From Achatina immaculata (lineage: Eukaryota > Mollusca > Gastropoda > Stylommatophora > Achatinidae): DNA of 64,000 nucleotides. The notes under the pieces were generated by a model. It did no database searches. It saw only the letters and a program-made list of their open reading frames with translations, and was not told the DNA's origin. This document shows positions 39,201-52,500 of the stretch, one piece after another (positions within the stretch are counted from its first letter, which is position 1; each line of letters starts with the position of its first letter). A program made the position numbers and the translations under genes. The DNA is taken from positions 49,461,925 through 49,525,924 of the forward strand of contig CM019702.1 of NCBI GenBank assembly GCA_009760885.1, read 5' to 3'.

Positions 39201-41786
39201 TATTTGTTTTGTTATACATGGCTGTTGGTGTTCTATTTGTTTTGTTATACATGGCTGTTGGTGTTCTATTTGTTTTGTTATACCTGGCTGTTGGTGTTCT
39301 ATTTGTTTTGTTATACATGGCTGTTGGTGTTCTACATGCTTTGTTATACCTGGTTGTTAGTTTTCTACATCCTTTGTTATACCTGGTTGTTGGTATTCTA
39401 CATGCTTTGTTATACCTGGTTGTTGGTGTTCTACATCCTTTGTTATACCTGGTTGTTGGTGTTCTACATCCTTTGTTATACCTGGTTGTTGGTGTTCTAC
39501 ATCCTTTGTTATACCTGGTTGTTGGTGTTATACATCCTTTGTTATACCTGGTTGTTGGTATTCTACATGCTTTGTTATACCTGGTTGTTGGTGTTCTACA
39601 TGCTTTGTTATACCTGGCTGTTGGTGTTCTACATGCTTTGTTATACCTGGCTGTTGGTGTTCTGTTTGTTTTGTTATACCAGGCAGTTGGTGTTCTGATT
39701 GTTTTGTTATACCTGGCTGTTGGTGTTTTGTTTGTTTTGTTATACCTGACAGTTGGTGTTCTGTTTGTTTTGTTATACCTGGCTGTTGGTGTTCTGCATG
39801 CTTTGTTATACCTGGCTGTTGGTGTTCTGCATGCTTTGTTATACCTGGGTGTTGGTGTTCTGCATGTTTTGTTATACTTGGCTGTTGGTGTTCTACATCC
39901 CTTGTTATTTTTTGGCGCTGGGTATTCTTCCTGGCATGTTGTATTTGACTCTGGGAGGTCTGCAAATCCTTGTTGTATGTGGTTCTTTTTGGTTCTGTGT
40001 GGTTCATTATATTTATATATTGGTGTTCTCGCAGTGTGCCTTGTTACATCTGCGTCTGGTTGTTGTTATCCGTCCTGTTATATTTGTTATTGTATGTACC
40101 ATGTCATGTTTGACTCCAGGTGTTTTATGTATCTTGTTATGCTTGACTCCAAGTGTTTTATGTACCTTGTTATGCTTGACTTCAGGTGTTTTATGTATCT
40201 TGTTATGCTTGACTCAGGTGTTTTATGTACCTTGTTATGTTTGACTCCAGATGTTTATGTATCTTGTTATGTTTGACCCCAGGTGTTTTATGTATCTTGT
40301 TATGCATGACTCCAGGTGTTTTATGTACCTTGTTTTGCTTGACTCCAGGTGTTTTACGAGGTATGCACCTTGTTATGTTTGACTCCAGGTGTTTTACGAG
40401 GTATGTACCTTGTTATGTTTGACCCCAGGTGATTTATGTATCGTGTTATGTTTGACTCCAGGTGTTTTATGTACCTTGTTATGTTTGACTCCAGGTGTTT
40501 ATGTATCTTGTTATGCTTGACTCCAGGTGTTTTATGTACCTTGTTATGTTTGACTCCAGGTGTTTATGTACCTTGTTATGTTTGACTCCAGGTGTTTATG
40601 TATCTTGTTATGTTTGACCCCAGGTGTTTTATGTATCTTGTTTTGTTTGACTCCAGGTGTTTTATGTACCTTGTTATGTTTGACTCCAGGTGTTTATGTA
40701 CCTTGTTATGTTTGACTCCAGATGTTTATGTATCTTGTTATGTTTGACCCCAGGTGTTTTATGTATCTTGTTTTGTTTGACTCCAGGTCTTTTTACGAGG
40801 TATGCACCTTGTTATGTTTGACTCCAGGTGTTTATGTACCTTGTTATGTTTGACTCCAGGTGTTTATGTATCTTGTTATGTTTGACCCCAGGTGTTTTAT
40901 GTATCTTGTTTTGTTTGACTCCAGGTGTTTTACGAGGTATGCACCTTGTTATGTTTGACTCCAGGTGTTTTATGTATCTTGTTTTGTTTGACTCCAGGTC
41001 TTTTTACGAGGTATGCACCTTGTTATGTTTGACTCCAGGTGTTTTATGTGCCATGTTGCTCAGGTTAGGCATAAAGCCATTCCCTGAGTGCACAAAAACT
41101 TTTAAAGGTACAGACTTGTGGGTGTTTGCAGATTTTACTTTATTTTTAAAATAATGGGGGAGGGGGAGGGGGGGGTCGATCCTTCAGATTCAAAGAATTC
41201 TTTCAAAGAATCGGCGTACGTAGTTGCCACAACATTCATGCTTCTATCTAGCATAATTCTCAAGATACGATTAGTCTTAATCGTGGAAGGACTTTATTAT
41301 CGCCTTTTTTTTTTTAGCTTACTGTGTTTTATTGAGCCCAGTTATATTTGGCCTGTGGTGCTCTATGAACCTTGTTATATTAAGCTAATAAGTATTTTCT
41401 TTGCACTTTATTTTTGTTTGAATGATTGTCTTTGTTATATACTGTCCTCTCATCACCCCCAAAAAATCTTTGTTTCCTCTCTCTCTCTCTCTCCTGGATA
41501 TCAGTCCCGTATGTGCAAATGACGCACATTACTTTTATCTTAAAAATAGTTTGGTTTTTTTTTTCCTTGTCAAGGAAGCTTGTTAGCAGTAAACACAAAT
41601 TCATCATAGACCTACCTTTATCTTGTGTCACATGCCAGCGAGCATGCTGTGTTCTGGTTTATCGTGTAAAGAAACGTGAACTATGACCTTGTTGTGCCTG
41701 CCGATTTTCAAGGTCTGAGGTACAAGGTCAGCCAGTGTATAGTAAGAGTTTAAAGTAAACACTTTTCTTATTGGGGGGGGGGGTGA

Positions 41787-41817
<31 letters not shown>

Positions 41818-44800
41818 CAGAAGAAGGAGGAGGAGCGGGCCACGTGCTCGTGGGTCGATCCTTCAAATTGATCGATTATGTTTGAATGTCTTTGTTTGCG
41901 CCTTGTTTTCCCAGATAGAATGAAACTGGCGAGGAAAGAAAACATGAAGAGGGAAGTGGCTTGTTTTGACGTCCAAGTTTCAGCTTTACAGGATTCTCCG
42001 TGCCCTTCCTCTGTGGTTTTCCCCCTTACACAATATTTGTGTTTCTAAAAATAGCACCTGGGGCTACTGGAAAGATCTTTTGGGGATGAAAAACAAGCCT
42101 TTTTTTTCCTGAAATAAAAATGTCACTCACGTATGACATTTATGGCGTATATTGTAGCAGTTGTTTATTGTAATTGTTAAATGTTGGCCAGTGAAATAAA
42201 CAATGCAGAGGGTTGTGTTTAAGAGAGAGTTTCTCTCGTGTGGTCCAGTTGTACAGGTACGCGTCATCTAGGGACAGTGGTTTTCAAACTGTGTGAACGC
42301 GGTCCTGAAGCAGCAGTGGTACGTGAAAAAATAATTTTAAAAATATTGGAATCCAGCTAAAATTACAATATGTAATATCTTCTCGTTAGCCTGCCTGAGA
42401 ACCCCGCTCCCCCACCACCTCCGCGACCTAATTTAGCTGGTGGGAAACAACTGTCTTAAGATAATCATCTTTTGCAGTGCGAATTGCTGTGAACGATCAA
42501 GCCTCACCATTGATATCAATCTTTAATGCTTTCTACCAGCTCAGTTGATGATTATCCGTCAGATGCTTCCTACCAGCTCAGTTGATGATTATCCGTCAGA
42601 TGCCTCCTATCAGCTCAGCTGATGATTATCTATCAGATGCTTCCTTCCAGCTTAGCTGATGATTATCTATCAGATGCTTCCTACCAGCTTAATTGATGAT
42701 TGTCTGTCAGATGCTTCCTACCAGCTCAGTTGATGATTATCTGTCAGATGCTTCCTACCAGCTCAGTTGATGATTATCTATCAGATGCTTCCTACCAACT
42801 CAGTTGATGATCAGACCATTGCAGCAGACTGCTGTATATCTCTCGCCACCTTTCTGTGCCACTCTTCTCCTTCATCCGCCCTCCCGTTATGGTGTTTTCC
42901 AGTCCTGGAAGTGCTCTGGCTACAACTAACTAGTGCACACGCAGTGCTGAGACCCGTCCTTCAGACAGAGGAGATATGAGAAGTTAAGCAAATGTCCAAA
43001 GTCAGATGATGATAACCCACTAACATTTAAACAAATGAGTGCACTTTTACCCTCAAGTCCTTGCCTCGTTTCAGGTGCAAAAAAAGTTTTGATTATCTTA
43101 TAATTTTATATTATTCTCATTTTCTTTGTCACTGGCTTTTGCCAGACATTCCTCATTCGCCATATTATTTTAGACTTTCATTGACGTTTGCCACACATTT
43201 CTCTTTCGCCGCATTATTTTAGAGTTTCATTGACGTTTGCCACACATTTCTCTTTCGCCGCATTATTTTAGAGTTTCATTGACGTTTGCCACACATTTCT
43301 CTTTCGCCGCATTATTTTAGACTTTCACTGACGTTTGCCACATATTTCTCTTTCGCCGCATTATTTTAGACTTTCACTGACGTTTGCCACACATTTCTCT
43401 TTCGCCGCATTATTTTAGACTTTCATTGACGTTTGCCACACATTTCTCTTTCGCCGCATTATTTTAGACTTTCATTGACGTTTGCCACACATTTCTCTTT
43501 CGCTGCATTATTTTAGACTTTCATTGACGTTTGCCACACATTTCTCTTTCGCTGCATTATTTTAGACTTTCGTTGACTTTTGCCACACATTCCTCAAAGA
43601 ACCATCACACACATGCCAGTATCATCTTGGTCATAATCATCCGTAACAGCACGATACTGTCTGGTTTGTTTTACTGCATGAGTGAATGAAAACACTTCTG
43701 ATTCTGAGAGCCGAGAGTAAAATTTTGCCACATTTTTGCTGAAATGTCCTCTCTCTCTCTCTCTCTGTGCGTGCGTGTGTGTGTGTGTTCCAGGCAGGCC
43801 TGTGTATTCATAGAATCCATTAAATTTGTAATAACTGAAGCCACAGAACAAACATGCAAGAATGGATCTCTTATTTACCAATATATAGGAAATGGCAAAT
43901 GCGGTAAAACTGGTTCTAGTAATCAAAATAGATGGTGTTTGGTACAGTTTTACAAAAAAGATAGAAAGAATGAGGAAAATGGCCAGAAACAAGAATAGTA
44001 GAAAGCAATATGGGTACATATAAATGAAAGACATACAACAGTCCAGTCTTTCGGCAAAAGCCTTTTCCAAGGATCATACAACAACACAGTTGATAAAAAC
44101 ACGAAAATTGTCTGAAAAATATATAGACCCAGCCTTTTGGCCTCCCCTTTTTAAGAAAGGCCGGCACGAAACTGATATCAGATAAGCACTTTTACCACCT
44201 CATGAACTTCAGCATTTGACAGATTCTCGGCAGGCTTGACAGTACCAGCTGCCACACGTTTCCTCCTTCTGTCATCCGGTGTAACCTCTTCAGAATCAAC
44301 ATTGCACCATGGACAATTCAGTTTCACCACATTTGACATGGGCTCCACACTATCACCAGTCAGTGGAGTTGGTGGAAGGCAGTGGTATCTTGATATTTTA
44401 CAAAGAATCTCGGTTTTGTGACCACGCCAAATTAGATTACGTACTAGTGGAAGTAGAAACACCTGCCGTGAAACTGTAAACTGTAGGCGGAAAGACGGAA
44501 CCAGTATGTCTTACCATTCTTTCAGTAGATTTCAAAAGTTTCACCTTTTTTTTCTACGGAGCGGCAGTTCTTTTCTAGAAGATTTCCTGTCTTTCATTGC
44601 CACTTTTTTGTGTTGACTAGGTCATGGTTTCTATATACTACATTACGTCTTGCGAAAGTGTGTTTATTGCTACGAGACAAGCACTCATATGAGAAATAAT
44701 GTCATATGGCTTCTGACGTCACCACTTTTTGTGTACGCTGACGCGAAAAGTTAATTCGAGGCATTCTGTGTTGTAGCTATATTAAAAAAAAAAAAAAAGA

Positions 44801-46491
44801 ATTATAAGTTAAATCGCAGGTTTTCGCTAGTTGGTTTAAATGAATGTTGATGAAAGATCAGATTGTCCAAACTTTCGGTAACGACAGCTTTCGAGGGATG
44901 AAGGATAAAATGATGACCAGTTCGACGCTACAATTGGGAGCAATATTCAGATTTTAGGGCAAAAGTTCTTCTTAAGATACATTTTCGAAATGCGCTTTGT
45001 GTTGAAAAAACGCATCTCTCTCTCTCCATCTCTCTCCCTCTTTCTCTCTCTCCCTCAATCTCTATCTCTCTCCGTCCCTCTTTCTCTATCTCTATCTCAC
45101 TCCCTCTCTCTCTCCCTTCCTCTTTCTGTCTCTCTTTCTCCCTCTCTCTCTCCCTCTTTCCCTCTCTCTTTCTACCTCTCTCTCCCTCTTTCCTTCTCTC
45201 TTTCTCCTTCTCTCTCCCTCTTTCCCTCTCTTTCTCCCTCTTTCCCTCCACTCTCTCTCCTCCTTTCTCTCATTCTCTCTCTCAGACACTCACACACAGA
45301 CAGCAGTAATTGATGTCAGATCTAAGTATTAAAAACATTATTTAACCCATTTTCGATATATTGGTCCAAAATCGACCTGTCGAAATTAAAATCAGTTTCC
45401 TTACTTATCGCCAAGTCTTCATTAACGTGCGAGAAAGCGAAATTAACTTTGCAACATGCATGTAGTCTGTGACACGTATGTACTTACTTCCTGTATTGAG
45501 CGCATAACGGTGAATGGGCAGAATGTTAAACACCCCCTACGTCCCCCAACTCTTCACCCTTTGAAAATAAAGTTCATTCTTTTGTTATTCGATCTTTAGC
45601 TGTCAAAGATTATTTCATTACTAATATTCTCGTGTTCATCTGTAACATTTGTCGAATATTACGGGGTGTGCTCTTCGACTGGGGTAATATGATTTTTTTT
45701 CGCTGTGAAAGATCTGACGAAATAGTAGATCGTACAGAATGAACTAAGCAGCCGCGGGCTAACAAAGAACAGAGGAGGAATAAAGCATAATGTATCACAA
45801 GGGACAGCCGTATTCTTCACGGGAACTGACGTTTTCAAACGCTCGAGGCATCGACGAAAAGAGTAAACGAGAAGAGAAGCCAATAATGTCTCTGTGAATT
45901 TCTTTCTTTCTTTCTTTCAGTGGGGATTTGGGAAAAGGGGAATGGTTTCCGCCGTGATACTTGGTGCGTCATGGCCAGAGGCGCTTAGGGGTCTTGCCCA
46001 TATTTTCCTTGACCAAACAGCACGACAGTGTGATGTAGTCAGGACCACTCCAAGACGACAGTGTGATGTAGTCAGGATCACTCCAAGACGACAGTGTGAT
46101 ATAGTCGGCATCACTCCAAGACGACAGTGTGATGTAGTCGGCATCACTCCAATACGACAGTGTGATATAGTAGCATCACTCCAGGTAGCTTTTCCTTTCC
46201 CAGCTCCAGAAGAAGCCAGATACCCAGTTCTGCAACAGGAGCTTTTTGGGGCGCCCCCAGTACACATGTGCGAAATGACTTAATGTGTTTTTGACCATCA
46301 AATTAGAATGAGTCTTTGTCATCCACCATCACAATCATACCTAATAATCCACCATCACAAGCGTACATAGTAATCCACCATCACAGTCATACCTAGTAAT
46401 CCACCATCACAATCGTACCTAGTAATTCACCATCACAAGCGTACCTAGTCATCCAAACTAATAATTGCAGAAGCCAAACAAAGAGGACAGC

Positions 46492-46527
<36 letters not shown>

Positions 46528-49500
46528 AGAAAGTAAATGACGTCCTGAAGAGAGATCCTGCGATAAAACATATCACGTGGTTCTGATCGGACGCCGGCAT
46601 GCAACAGCACGGATAAGACAGAAGAAGAGGGAAAAATCATTCGTAGTGACATCATAGGATGTACTCTTAAGATGGCAGCATATGAAAACAGAGCTATTTA
46701 GTGGACATTTATTTAACTCCGCTGTGGTGCCAGGGCTTCCTCCATAGTCACAACAGCCTGGAAGGTGAATGACATAGAGATTGATGAGATTGATGTCAGT
46801 TTTGTAGTAGAACTCACTGGTTAGCTAGGTATTTGTAGTAGAACTCACTGATTAGCTAGGTGTTTGTAGTAGAACTCACTGATTAGCTAGGTATTTGTAG
46901 TAGAACTCACTGATTAGCTAGGTATTTGCAGCTTCCATATGGTCATGATCGTCCAGGGTGCAGGACCTCAAGATATTCTTGTTATGGGGCCCCCAGCTAT
47001 TAAAAAAAGATCTTGATTAAAAATGTATGATAAAACGCTTGGGCATATGCTCTTCCTTGCGCATGTCATTCTTGTTTATCTTATTTGATTCCGAATATTT
47101 CGTTGTTTTTCTTTTAAAAAAAGAAAGCCTAATAATTGTGTTTATGATGGGCGAATTTCCTTCAAAGCGAAATGCGTCTTGAGGCAGGAGGCCCTAGTTG
47201 GCAGGAATCTCTACTTGCGCAGGTCTCATGCTGCTGATTGCTGACGGAGATTCATCACATCTTTATAAGTCACGCTCAGGATCGCGAGGGAAGCCGCGCT
47301 GCAGTCGGCTGCCATGACCGTCTCTCGTGGCCCGGGGTTGATTTGTGCATCTAATGCACGTACACAAGCGGTACCAACACACAATCTTTCAGAATTACAT
47401 TTCAGATTAAACTTTCTTCCTTTTGTTTTTTAAATCCTGTGTAATTCATTCTCGTGTATGGGTTTTTCCCCCCTGTATAATTCACTCATTTTCTTCATGT
47501 ATATTTGATTCATACATAAATAACACCCAGTATAAATGATTCACTGATTTCTTTTCATTCTATACAACTGAGTCATAATTGTTATTTCTCACCCAGTATA
47601 AATGATTCACTGATTTTTTTTTCATTCTATACAATTGAGTCATAATTGTTATTTCTCACCCAGTATAAATGATTCACTGATTTTTTTTTCATTCTATACA
47701 ACTGAGTCATAATTGTTATTTCTCACCCAGTATAAATGATTCACTGATTTTTTTTTTCATTCTATACAATTGAGTCATAATTGTTATTTCTCACCCAGTA
47801 TAAATGATTCACTGATTTCTTTTCATTCTATACAATTGAGTCATAATTGTTATTTCTCACCCATACAATTGAGTCATAATTGTTATTTCTCACCCAGTAT
47901 AAATGATTCACTGATTTCTGTTCATTCTATACAATTGAGTCATAATTGTTATTTCTCACCCAGTATAAATGATTCACTGATTTCTGTTCATTCTATACAA
48001 TTGAGTCATAATTGTTATTTCTCACCCAGTATAAATGATTCACTGATTTTTTTTTTTTCATTCTATACAGTTGATTCATATTTGTTGTTTCTCACCGCAT
48101 GTATTTGATTCATACTTGGTCATTTATAACTGATCACGAGTGAAAGTTTTCTCAGTGTCTGAAGTCTTCACCTCTGCTTTGCAGAAGACGGACAGAAGAG
48201 CTCGGGCAAGATTGGTGTGCAGGAGATCCCTTGTCGCGTCTGCTCTGCACCTTCCTCGGGGTTTCACTTTGGCGCACTTACTTGTGAAGGATGCAAGGTC
48301 AGTCTTCGCCTTCTTCGTTAAATTGCCACGTTCCGTTAAAATGAGACAAGAGAGTTGTTTGTGATAGAGCATCCTGCAGTGTTGCATTGTTTAGATCAAG
48401 GTTTCTCAATGGGAACCTTTCCCAAGGGGCTATGGGGCACTTTTGAAGACGTAATAACACTTAAAAAAAAGTAACGAGGCTTCATGGTGATTTTGAGAAA
48501 AAGGAGGGGGTGGGTCCATAAGGGGGGGGGGGGGGGTGGCAGAAAAGATTTTAGTTTTAAAAATGTTGGATTATGATTAGAAAACACACACACACAAAGA
48601 TTGGAAATCCTGGTCTACAAAGGTATTGGGGATTTATTTATTTGAAAGAAGAGAGTTTGTTGATGGCTTTTGCTGGGATGTACTGCAGTTTTACTGTTTC
48701 ATACATCTGTGAGTGCTTTAGGGGAAAAAGGGATATTAATGTACTTTTGTTTCCTTGTGAGTAGGAATTTGCTGGAATTGGTCCTGGCTGAACATCCCTG
48801 TAGGTTGATGTTTTTTTTCTCAGTGACTGTTTCACAGGAGTTGGTCCTGGCTGAACATCCCTGTAGGTTGATGTTTTTTTTCTCAGTGACTGTTTCACAG
48901 GAGTTGGTCCTGGCTGAACATCCCTGTAGGTTGATGTTTTTTTTCTCAGTGACTGTTTCACAGGAGTTGGTCCTGGCTGAACATCCCTGTAGGTTGATGT
49001 TTTTTTTCTCAGTGACTGTTTCACAGGGGTTGGTCCTGGCTGAACATCCATGTAGGTTGATGTTTTTTTTCTCAGTGACTATTTCACAGGAGTTGGTCCT
49101 GGCTGAACATCCATGTAGGTTGATGTTTTTTTTCTCAGTGACTATTTCACAGGAGTTGGTCCTGGCTGAACATCCCTGTATGTTGATGTTTTTTTTCTCT
49201 TTGACTGTTTCACAGGGGTTGGTCCTGACTGAACATCCCTGTAGGTTGATGTTTTTTTTCTCTTTGACTGTTTCACAGGGGTTGGTCCTGACTGAACGTC
49301 CCTGTAGGTTGATGTTTTTTTTCTCTTTGACTGTTTCACAGGGGTTGGTCCTGACTGAACGTCCCTGTAGGTTGATGTTTTTTTTCTCCTTGACTGTTTC
49401 ACAGTGGTTGGTCCTGGCTGAACATCCCTGTATGTTGATGTTTTTTTTCTCCTTGACTGTTTCACAGGAGATGGTCCTGGCTGAACATCCCTGTATGTTG

Positions 49501-52500
49501 ATGTTTTTTTTCTCTTTGACTGTTTCACAGGGGTTGGTCCTGACTGAACGTCCCTGTAGGTTGATGTTTTTTTTTTCTGTGACTTTTTCGCAGGAGTTGG
49601 TCCTGGCTGAACATCCATGTAGGTTGATGTTTTTTTTTTCTGTGACTTTTTCGCAGGAGTTGGTCCTGGCTGAACATCCCTGTAGATTGATTTTTTTCTT
49701 TTTTCACTGACTGTTTCACAGGAGTTGGCCCTGGCTGAACACCCATTTACGTTGATGTTTACATTTTATGATCCACCTTTCCAGAAAATGTTTTTTTCTT
49801 CTTTACTGTTTGATATATTTTTTAAATATGGAGAGAATAATACCTTTACAACAATTTACTGGAGCAGTAGATAAAATGCCATTAGAATTTGTCATTCTTT
49901 CCACTTGAATTAAACCAGGTATAACCTACTATTTATTTTCAAGACAATGGGTTATCACTGCATACTTAGAGATAAAGGAAGTGTATGAAGATAAAACTTT
50001 AATGTGCTATCATTATACGTGAGAATGATTGTAGTTACAGTGTACTTTTGTTCTCAAAGTTGGAGGTGGTGGGGAGAGAGTGGTGGTAGTGTAAGCAAAG
50101 TATAAATAATCATGTGACCTATACTTTTCAGAAATTTGCTTCCTTGGTTGCCAAACTGAAAATGTCTCCTGAGAGTTAGGCAACATTAAGGATGTCAGTG
50201 ATAATCACTGGCCATTATATCCTTAGCAACCCCCTTTCCTCATTCCTCTGAGGGACTAGGCTTTCTGTCATTGTTCACTCTAGGCCATCATGTGTTTAAT
50301 ATGACCACCAAAAAAGCCCCCAAAAACTTGCTTTTCTTGACAGAGCTGAGGAGTCAGGTTTTGTCCACATCCAGTTCTTGTAAGATACTTTTATTGCAAC
50401 TCCTGTTGTAAGTAGAAGTGTTTAGAAATGAAATCATTATAGAAGTTCCCCCTTGGGAACAACTGTGTTAAGAGCACACTTATCTTAACATAGTGTTTGT
50501 GAGACAGGGAACATGGATCTGTTTGCTTAAAAACTCTGACCTGCTTCTGTAGCCCAGAAACTTGTAGCAGTCAACACTAATTGTAATTGTTATTTTTGTA
50601 AAATGTAATGTCAGGTTGGTGGACGGATGGGGGCATGGAGATCTCTGGCGGGGATGAGGGAAGTCTGGTGTGAAACCAATGAATCCAGGACGTGACAAGC
50701 CTATAGGTCTTTACAACAGTGGCTATCAGAATGATGTAAACAAAACAGCCAGCAGACTGTAGGTGGCGGGGAATGGATATTGTTGAAGCACTCATCAGAT
50801 TCCTCATCTCAAAGTCAGAGTGTCTTTGTGGAACTGTCTCCAGACCATCTGACATGGAGAAGGGACTTACATACAGCCACCAGAGGCTGGAAAACAAAGT
50901 TTTGGCCAGGCCAGCCACACTGTCTTCATGGCAGTCCGAGCAAGACCACATTCTGCCCTAGCAAGGAAAGGTGCTGAAGTCGGAGTTACCCAGCCAAAAG
51001 GCACATCACAAAAATCAGGGTAACACGCATTATCGCTAATAAAATGCGAACGAAGAAGAAGAAGAAGTATAGAAGTTCAATATGCCTTCAGCATTCTAGG
51101 TATAATAGTTAGTTGTGAATTTCAAAATGGTGGTTTTTTAAGACAGGAAGAGAAATATGATAAACAAATATAGGAGCACAATCATCAAATGTTATAAACA
51201 GATACCGGAGCACAATCATTAGAGAATTTGATAGATAAAATGTATTCTTATCATACTGTAAAAGCACCTGGGAGGTATGCTGTTAGTGCCTATATTTTCC
51301 TTGACCTGTTGGTGCATGAATGGATGATATAGTCAGATCATGACTGGTTGCCTTTCCTTTTCCAGTTCCAGAAGGAGCTGAGTAACCATTTGTACAACCG
51401 GATGACTAGGGTGTCTCCAGCTGGGCTAACTATGAGAGACTTCTGCTAATAGTTTTCACTATTTTGAGTGATTTTGAGTTTAAACAGTTTCTTCATTTTT
51501 GCAAATTTCACCAAAAGGGTTTCTTCAGAAGAATGGTCAAAGAGAGGGAAGCCTATTCCTACAAATGCAGCAGGAATGGAAGCTGTGAAGTGAATGCCAT
51601 GACTCGAAACATGTGCAAGGCATGTCGTTACAGCAAGTGCTTGCAGATTGGGATGTCTGTAGAGGGTATGTTTTATTTGTTGGATATGCCTTGCATATCC
51701 TGTGATCTTTGGGTGTTAATGCAAGAATAATGTGTTGAACTGATATATTAATATTTCCATCTCTTTGAAAAAAAGGGAAGTTTTTGTAGGCACCATAGGT
51801 CAGTAACAAGAGCTCAGAGCTCAGACGGTTCAGGGCATTGCCAGTAAAGTTGGTGAATCAGTGCTGACCAGCAACATACACTGCCTTCTCACAGACCTCC
51901 TGTAATGGATTATCATGTTGCTGCAGCTTGGCTGCTGGAGGAAGAATTGGCACATTTCCCCATTTTGGCAGAGCCAACTGAGAAGCATTTTTAGGTCAGC
52001 TTAGTAGAATGAAGAAAAGCTATCTTATCCAGCACCATCATCTAATTTGGTGCCTTTATTCCAAGATCATAGCATAAGCTGCAAAGAGCTTCACATTCAC
52101 ATCAGTGAAGAGAGAGTATAACATGTGGCTCTTAGTGTCATACAAATCCAAGACAAAATCTAAAGAAATATACAAAACTGAAAATTTTATTTTTATTAGA
52201 TTTGTTTGTAAATTCGATATAAAAGTTCTCTGAAAAAAATGCAGAACTTTGTATGGACAGATTGGAGCATTATGAGACTTTGTTAGAGTAGACTGCAAAT
52301 AATAAATAAATAATTAAAAGGAAATAAATGAAAAAAATTACTTTTTTAAATTGAAAACATAATACATTTTTATAAGGTATTATACAAATTTTAAAATTGT
52401 GTGTATAATATCATCTTTTTTTTTTTTTTTTTACATTTATGCACCTATTTTCCTGAAAGAAAAGTACAGAGGAACAAGAAACATTTCATGCTGTTTGTAG

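Noticed and set aside
48140..48364. 74-codon frame overlapping exon 3
   Set aside because: It is a different frame from the zinc finger and crosses both splice sites. It has no recognisable domain.
48670..49710. 346-codon open frame of a 21-residue repeat
   Set aside because: The tandem unit is 63 bases with no stop. It lies wholly inside intron 3 and has no start or splice context.
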